Positions 60,179-64,000 of a stretch of DNA of 64,000 bases are shown here, piece after piece. Source of the DNA: Ziziphus jujuba (taxonomy: Eukaryota > Streptophyta > Magnoliopsida > Rosales > Rhamnaceae); the NCBI RefSeq assembly GCF_031755915.1, contig NC_083381.1, positions 4,972,501 through 5,036,500 of the forward strand, read 5' to 3'. The notes beneath the pieces are model-generated. The model searched no databases and was not told the DNA's origin. It was given only the letters and a program-made list of their open reading frames with translations. Position 1 is the stretch's first letter. Each line of letters opens with the position of its first letter. A program made the position numbers and the translations under genes.

Positions 60179-63100
60179 ATGGCCGACAACGCCGACTCTC
60201 CTCCGTCTCCTTCACCTCCGCCGCCGCTCACCATCGATGGTTCCGACCGCGACGCGGTGCTCGCCAAATCCGACTACCTCAGTCGGCGGGAGGTTCTGGA
60301 GCGCCGTTCCCGCCATTGCAAGCAGCTGGCTAAGCTTTATCGGGAGCACTATTGGGTTATAATGGACATGGTCAAGCTCAAGCACAGGGATTATTACTGG
60401 ACCTACGGCAAGAGTCCCTTCAAGGACGACAACCCCAATTCCAATTCCGCCAATTCCAACGAAGATAATGGTAATGGCAAGTTAGGCTTAGGGTTGGATG
60501 GTGGGGATGAAATCAAGAGGTGCCAAGTTGCTGGGTGTAAGTCAAAGGCCATGGCTTTGACCAGGTTCTGTCATGTTCATATACTCTCTGATCCCAAGCA
60601 GAAGCTCTATAAGGGTTGCACCTATGTTCTTAAGAGGTTTGGCTCTCTCTCTCTCTCTCTTTTTTTTTTTTTTTTTTTTCCCCTTTGCCTGTTTGGTTGC
60701 TAAGAAATGTGGAAGAAAAGGGTGGAAATAAAATTCCTTTCGTTTAAACAAATTTTTTTTTTTTGGCGGGGGGAAATTTACTATCTTTCTGTTATTACTT
60801 TTCTCTAGGTTTTGTTTGAACTGCTACATAAAATTAGGAGCAATTTGTGGAAATCATATAATTTTTGGCCTAATCTCTACAATAAAATCTTGACCATGTT
60901 GAAAGTTTGCTTTTTTTATGCGTTTTGTGTTGGTTCCTTGCAATTTGGTCTAAAAAGTAGTTTAGGAATTTGGTTGAAATGGGTGAGGGGAGTGCTTAAG
61001 AATTAGAACTGGGAAATAACTGGTTGGGATGGAAAGTAGTATCTTTTCAAGGATTTGAGGATTAGTGGGCTTTTAATGAAAGTTGAATATTACCAGCTAA
61101 TGATGCAGAAAAACGTCCTTCAGTCATTCCCTTATATTGCATATTTGACAAAAACGTCCTTCAGTCATTACCTTAGAGCATCTTAAATCTGAATATAATA
61201 ACATCCTGGTTTCATATAGAAATAATTCCCTCACTCCTGTGATGCTGTAGTAGTTTTCCCGCTTTAATACTAGTTACTCAAGTTCAGTTGGTTTGTTTAT
61301 TTCTCCAAAGATATTCTTGTGTGGTTTAAAACTTGTGCTGTTGAACTTGGATGTGAAGATGTAGAAATTATGAGTATCTTAATGTAGTTTGTAGTTATGA
61401 AGTTGAAATATTGCTCATCTTTCAATAGTGTGTCAATCTTTCTTACTCTAATTTTCTATTTCCATCTAATTTTGAAATTTGGTTGTGAGTTTGGATAAAC
61501 TTTCCTCATTACAGTTATTTGAGAGACACTCTATCTCATATCATGTATTGCTTTTGTTCATTTCATCGTAGCCTGCTTATTTCACATCAGGATCTATATT
61601 AACTCTAACTCTAGCCATTCTGAATGCTTGCCTAACATCAATTTTGTTAAATTCATAACAAAGTTTGATGAGAAATTTTGTGATGACCAGAATAAAAGTC
61701 TGCGATTATAGAACGGAAAGCATTTTGTAAATCACAGATATGTTGAATCACATCATAATTTGTTTCCAGGGAAATGTTGGATGGGAGCTTAATAGGAGAT
61801 CATGTTAAACATGTACTTTGATGACTAGGATATTGGAATGGTTAGAAAATATGGAGATGTAAGTTTTATTATGTATGTATCTATGCCCATGTATATGTAT
61901 GTATGAGAATGAAGGTTTTAAGCTCAATTATTTACTAGAAGAGATCCTTTCCCTTCAACACTTTTCTTGGAAGTCGTTAAACCAAGAAGCTAACTCATCT
62001 GGCCATCTGCAGTGTTATTAGTACAGCGAAATCCAAGAGCTATAAGGTGCTCCTACAAAAACTGATGTCTAGTGTCAGTCCATTTCATCGACCCTTCAAA
62101 TAGGATGGTGTTGACTCTTTCTCAATAGTAGTCAAGAATTCCCCTGTTATAAGACAATAATTGCAAGATAATCTTAACAGAAGAAAACTACAATATTTAT
62201 TTTTATTGTTGGAAACTCCAGAAGACTGTTCCTTCTCGTAGGCAAAGAGATGTAGTTACAATGAGTCAGCAAACTTGTTTCTTGTTTGTTCCATTTAATC
62301 AATTGTTCATCCATAGATGCCATTAACCTAATGGTATGCTGGAATAAAATTTTTGGAAAGTGCTTTTCATGGAAAGTTAAAATGCTGTTTTATACATTCT
62401 TTATTGCAATATGGAGTTTGATAAACCAACTCGGCATCATGAAATTTGTGTTTTCTAATGCCATTTGTAAAATTAAACACCGAGTTTAATTTGTGATTGT
62501 TCCATTGTAGATACGTAGTCCTTATATAAGTTTTATACATTCTACCAGACTGACTTGGCAGTTTATGTTTGTCTTGATGCTGGGCAGCATGCCAAGCTAG
62601 ACTTTGAATTATTAGAGAAGATTTTGTAAGTTAGAGAACTCAATTTATCTGACCTTGAGATAAAACTGATTTATCTTGTAGTTTATTTTTGTCTACATGG
62701 TGCATTGTTTATTCTTCTTCTTCTTCCTTTTCTCTTTCAAATTTATATGTAGAGAAATCATCTACTAGGCACCATTGGTTAGCTTATGCTTCACACCATC
62801 ATAGTTTTTTTACCAGTAAGAAACCACATATTACATTTAACTTGACGATAGGGGCCAAGCATAAGCTGCACGGTGGAGCCCAACAGATGATGTATATATA
62901 TGTATCTTTTGTTTTTGTTTCAAAGGGGACGATGTGTTGGTGTCGGTGTGCTCATGTGCATGCATATTTGTGCACATGTGAAGCCATTTGGTCATCAAAT
63001 GTTGTACTTTTGTTGCATGAAAGTGGCTGATTTGTTCACTATATTTAACATTAGTAATTATGTCATATACTAGTATTTAAGCTACTAAAACATTTCGTTC

Positions 63101-63360
63101 TTATATCCAGTATGCAGACAGGGCCTCTCCTCTGTAATAAACCAATACTAAGATCCACAGTTCCTTCTTTGTGCCCCACTCATTATCAGAAAGGTGAAAA
63201 ATATCTGGTACGAGACCTGAAAAAGGCTGGTCTTAATGTCTCTTCAGTAAGCAAGCTTGCTCCAAAGTTCCATATCATAGTTGCTGAATACATCTCCCAA
63301 ATCCAAACCAAAAGGCGAGCTGCACAAAAGGCTATTGTAGGTAAAGTGGAGCCGATGTAG
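60179..63360 (+). CDS. INO80 complex subunit D-like protein
   Basis: Two exons, 60179-60636 and 63111-63360, with GT at 60637 and AG at 63109-63110, joined in frame (...YVLKSMQTG...) to 235 residues. After a Pro-rich start comes a basic, probably helical region (RREVLERRSRHCKQLAKLYREHYW, residues 36-59). Then follows a paired Cys/His motif, C115-x4-C120-x10-C131-x2-H134 and C147-x13-C161-x12-C174-x2-H177, the zf-C3Hc3H fold of INO80D/NSL2 proteins. These are nuclear chromatin proteins linked to the INO80 remodelling and histone-acetyltransferase complexes; the plant role is inferred by homology. The exon junction falls inside the second finger. The 2.47-kb intron holds nothing recognisable. 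Confidence 0.9.
60637..63110 (+). other. Intron of the INO80D-like gene
   Basis: AT-rich, starts GTTTGG with a CT microsatellite and T run (60643-60680) and ends TTATATCCAG. Short frames inside it have no recognisable product. Confidence 0.8.
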
Positions 63361-64000
63361 TAAGATGAAACAAGTTAAGGGCCAGCCACCTGATGTTTTT
63401 CATATTGTTAGAGGTTTTGAGTAGTTGGTGGACGAAGACTAAGATTTCGATACAACAACATGGAAACTCATACTCGGTGCATACTCAAGAATGAACAAAA
63501 GTTTCTCTGTTTATTCATGATTCCTTAACTCAATTCCATAATATGATGAGCTTTGCCAGTTTTATCAGCAAGGTTGATAGATGTATATTTGATTATTCTA
63601 TCACCCATGTCTTGCGATTTTCATTTTTTGTAATTAAACTACAATTTCCCCAAAAAAAAAAAAGCAGACGAACTGATTCTGGGTTGTCATACCACTAGTT
63701 GATGGAAGATATATGTAGCTGATATAGATGGTTCATATTGATTGATATAAACTCGGTTATGAGAACTCTTTGTAGGATTTTCTTTTTTCCTTTTTGCACG
63801 TCATTTTCCTTTTATTTAGGGATTATTAACTGAATTGTATGAATATGTAGAGTGTCTGTGTAAACCTAGGTGATAAAATTTAACAAGGATGTAGAAGCAG
63901 GTGTTACTATTATGGCATTTTGATGCTTTTCCAAAACTAGTTTATGTAACTGTTTAAATTTTTGAATATTTGTGGAAAATTCTGTTAAAAGTTCTGATAA
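63361..64000 (+). other. 3' UTR and downstream DNA of the INO80D-like gene
   Basis: No further gene. Possible polyadenylation-type AATAAA-like and T-rich elements occur around 63560-63640, followed by an A run at 63651-63664. The window ends here. Confidence 0.5.

Noticed and set aside
62689..63030. 113-codon frame inside the INO80D-like intron
   Set aside because: Lies entirely in the predicted intron and resembles no family.

Overview
This is plant nuclear DNA, almost certainly from a eudicot (probably a woody species; the species cannot be fixed from the sequence). It is AT-rich, has long introns with GT/AG borders and is crowded with plant transposable elements. Only three host genes are supported: the 3' end of a CC-NBS-LRR-type resistance gene (3-854, +), a complete three-exon cytosolic pyruvate kinase gene (49883-53865, +, 510 aa) and a complete two-exon INO80-complex-subunit-D-like gene (60179-63360, +, 235 aa). 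No bacterial-type operon, CRISPR array or rRNA operon is present.

From 1 to 24 kb: the LRR gene end is followed by AT-rich intergenic DNA with tandem duplications. Then come 5S-RNA-derived Cassandra-type TRIM remnants (4195-4716, 5366-8837, 19770-20395), a 3-kb solo LTR (5781-8744), a compact TRIM with intact target duplication (9943-10338), a remnant with an Athila/Tat-like primer site near 11050, a PIF/Harbinger element with transposase and Myb/SANT genes (12255-16217), a second solo LTR of the same 3-kb family in reverse orientation (16631-19554), a CACTA-type terminus (20397) and a stretch of simple repeats.

From 24 to 48 kb the DNA is nested. A second PIF/Harbinger-like element (24761-30066, TSD TAA) carries a broken Myb/SANT gene and a broken viroplasmin/RNase-H1-N-terminal-like domain. 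It is split by a third copy of the 3-kb solo LTR. From 31961 to 35440 lies a shortened direct duplicate of the pyruvate kinase 5' region: a copia 3' half plus its flank, then a piece of pyruvate kinase intron 1, with promoter and exon 1 missing. A dead Ty1/copia element follows (36748-47478); its gag is interrupted by an internally deleted Ty3/gypsy element (37379-43156) whose empty site can be read back in frame.

From 48 to 64 kb are the two housekeeping genes. Between them sits a hAT element (55507-60003) with near-perfect terminal inverted repeats, a perfect 8-bp target duplication, repeat-rich subterminal regions and a transposase gene that can be spliced into an uninterrupted 692-aa frame. 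It landed about 170 bp upstream of the INO80D-like start codon and so divides that gene's original upstream region. The genes do not form a pathway; the window mainly records successive insertion, duplication and deletion around two conserved genes.
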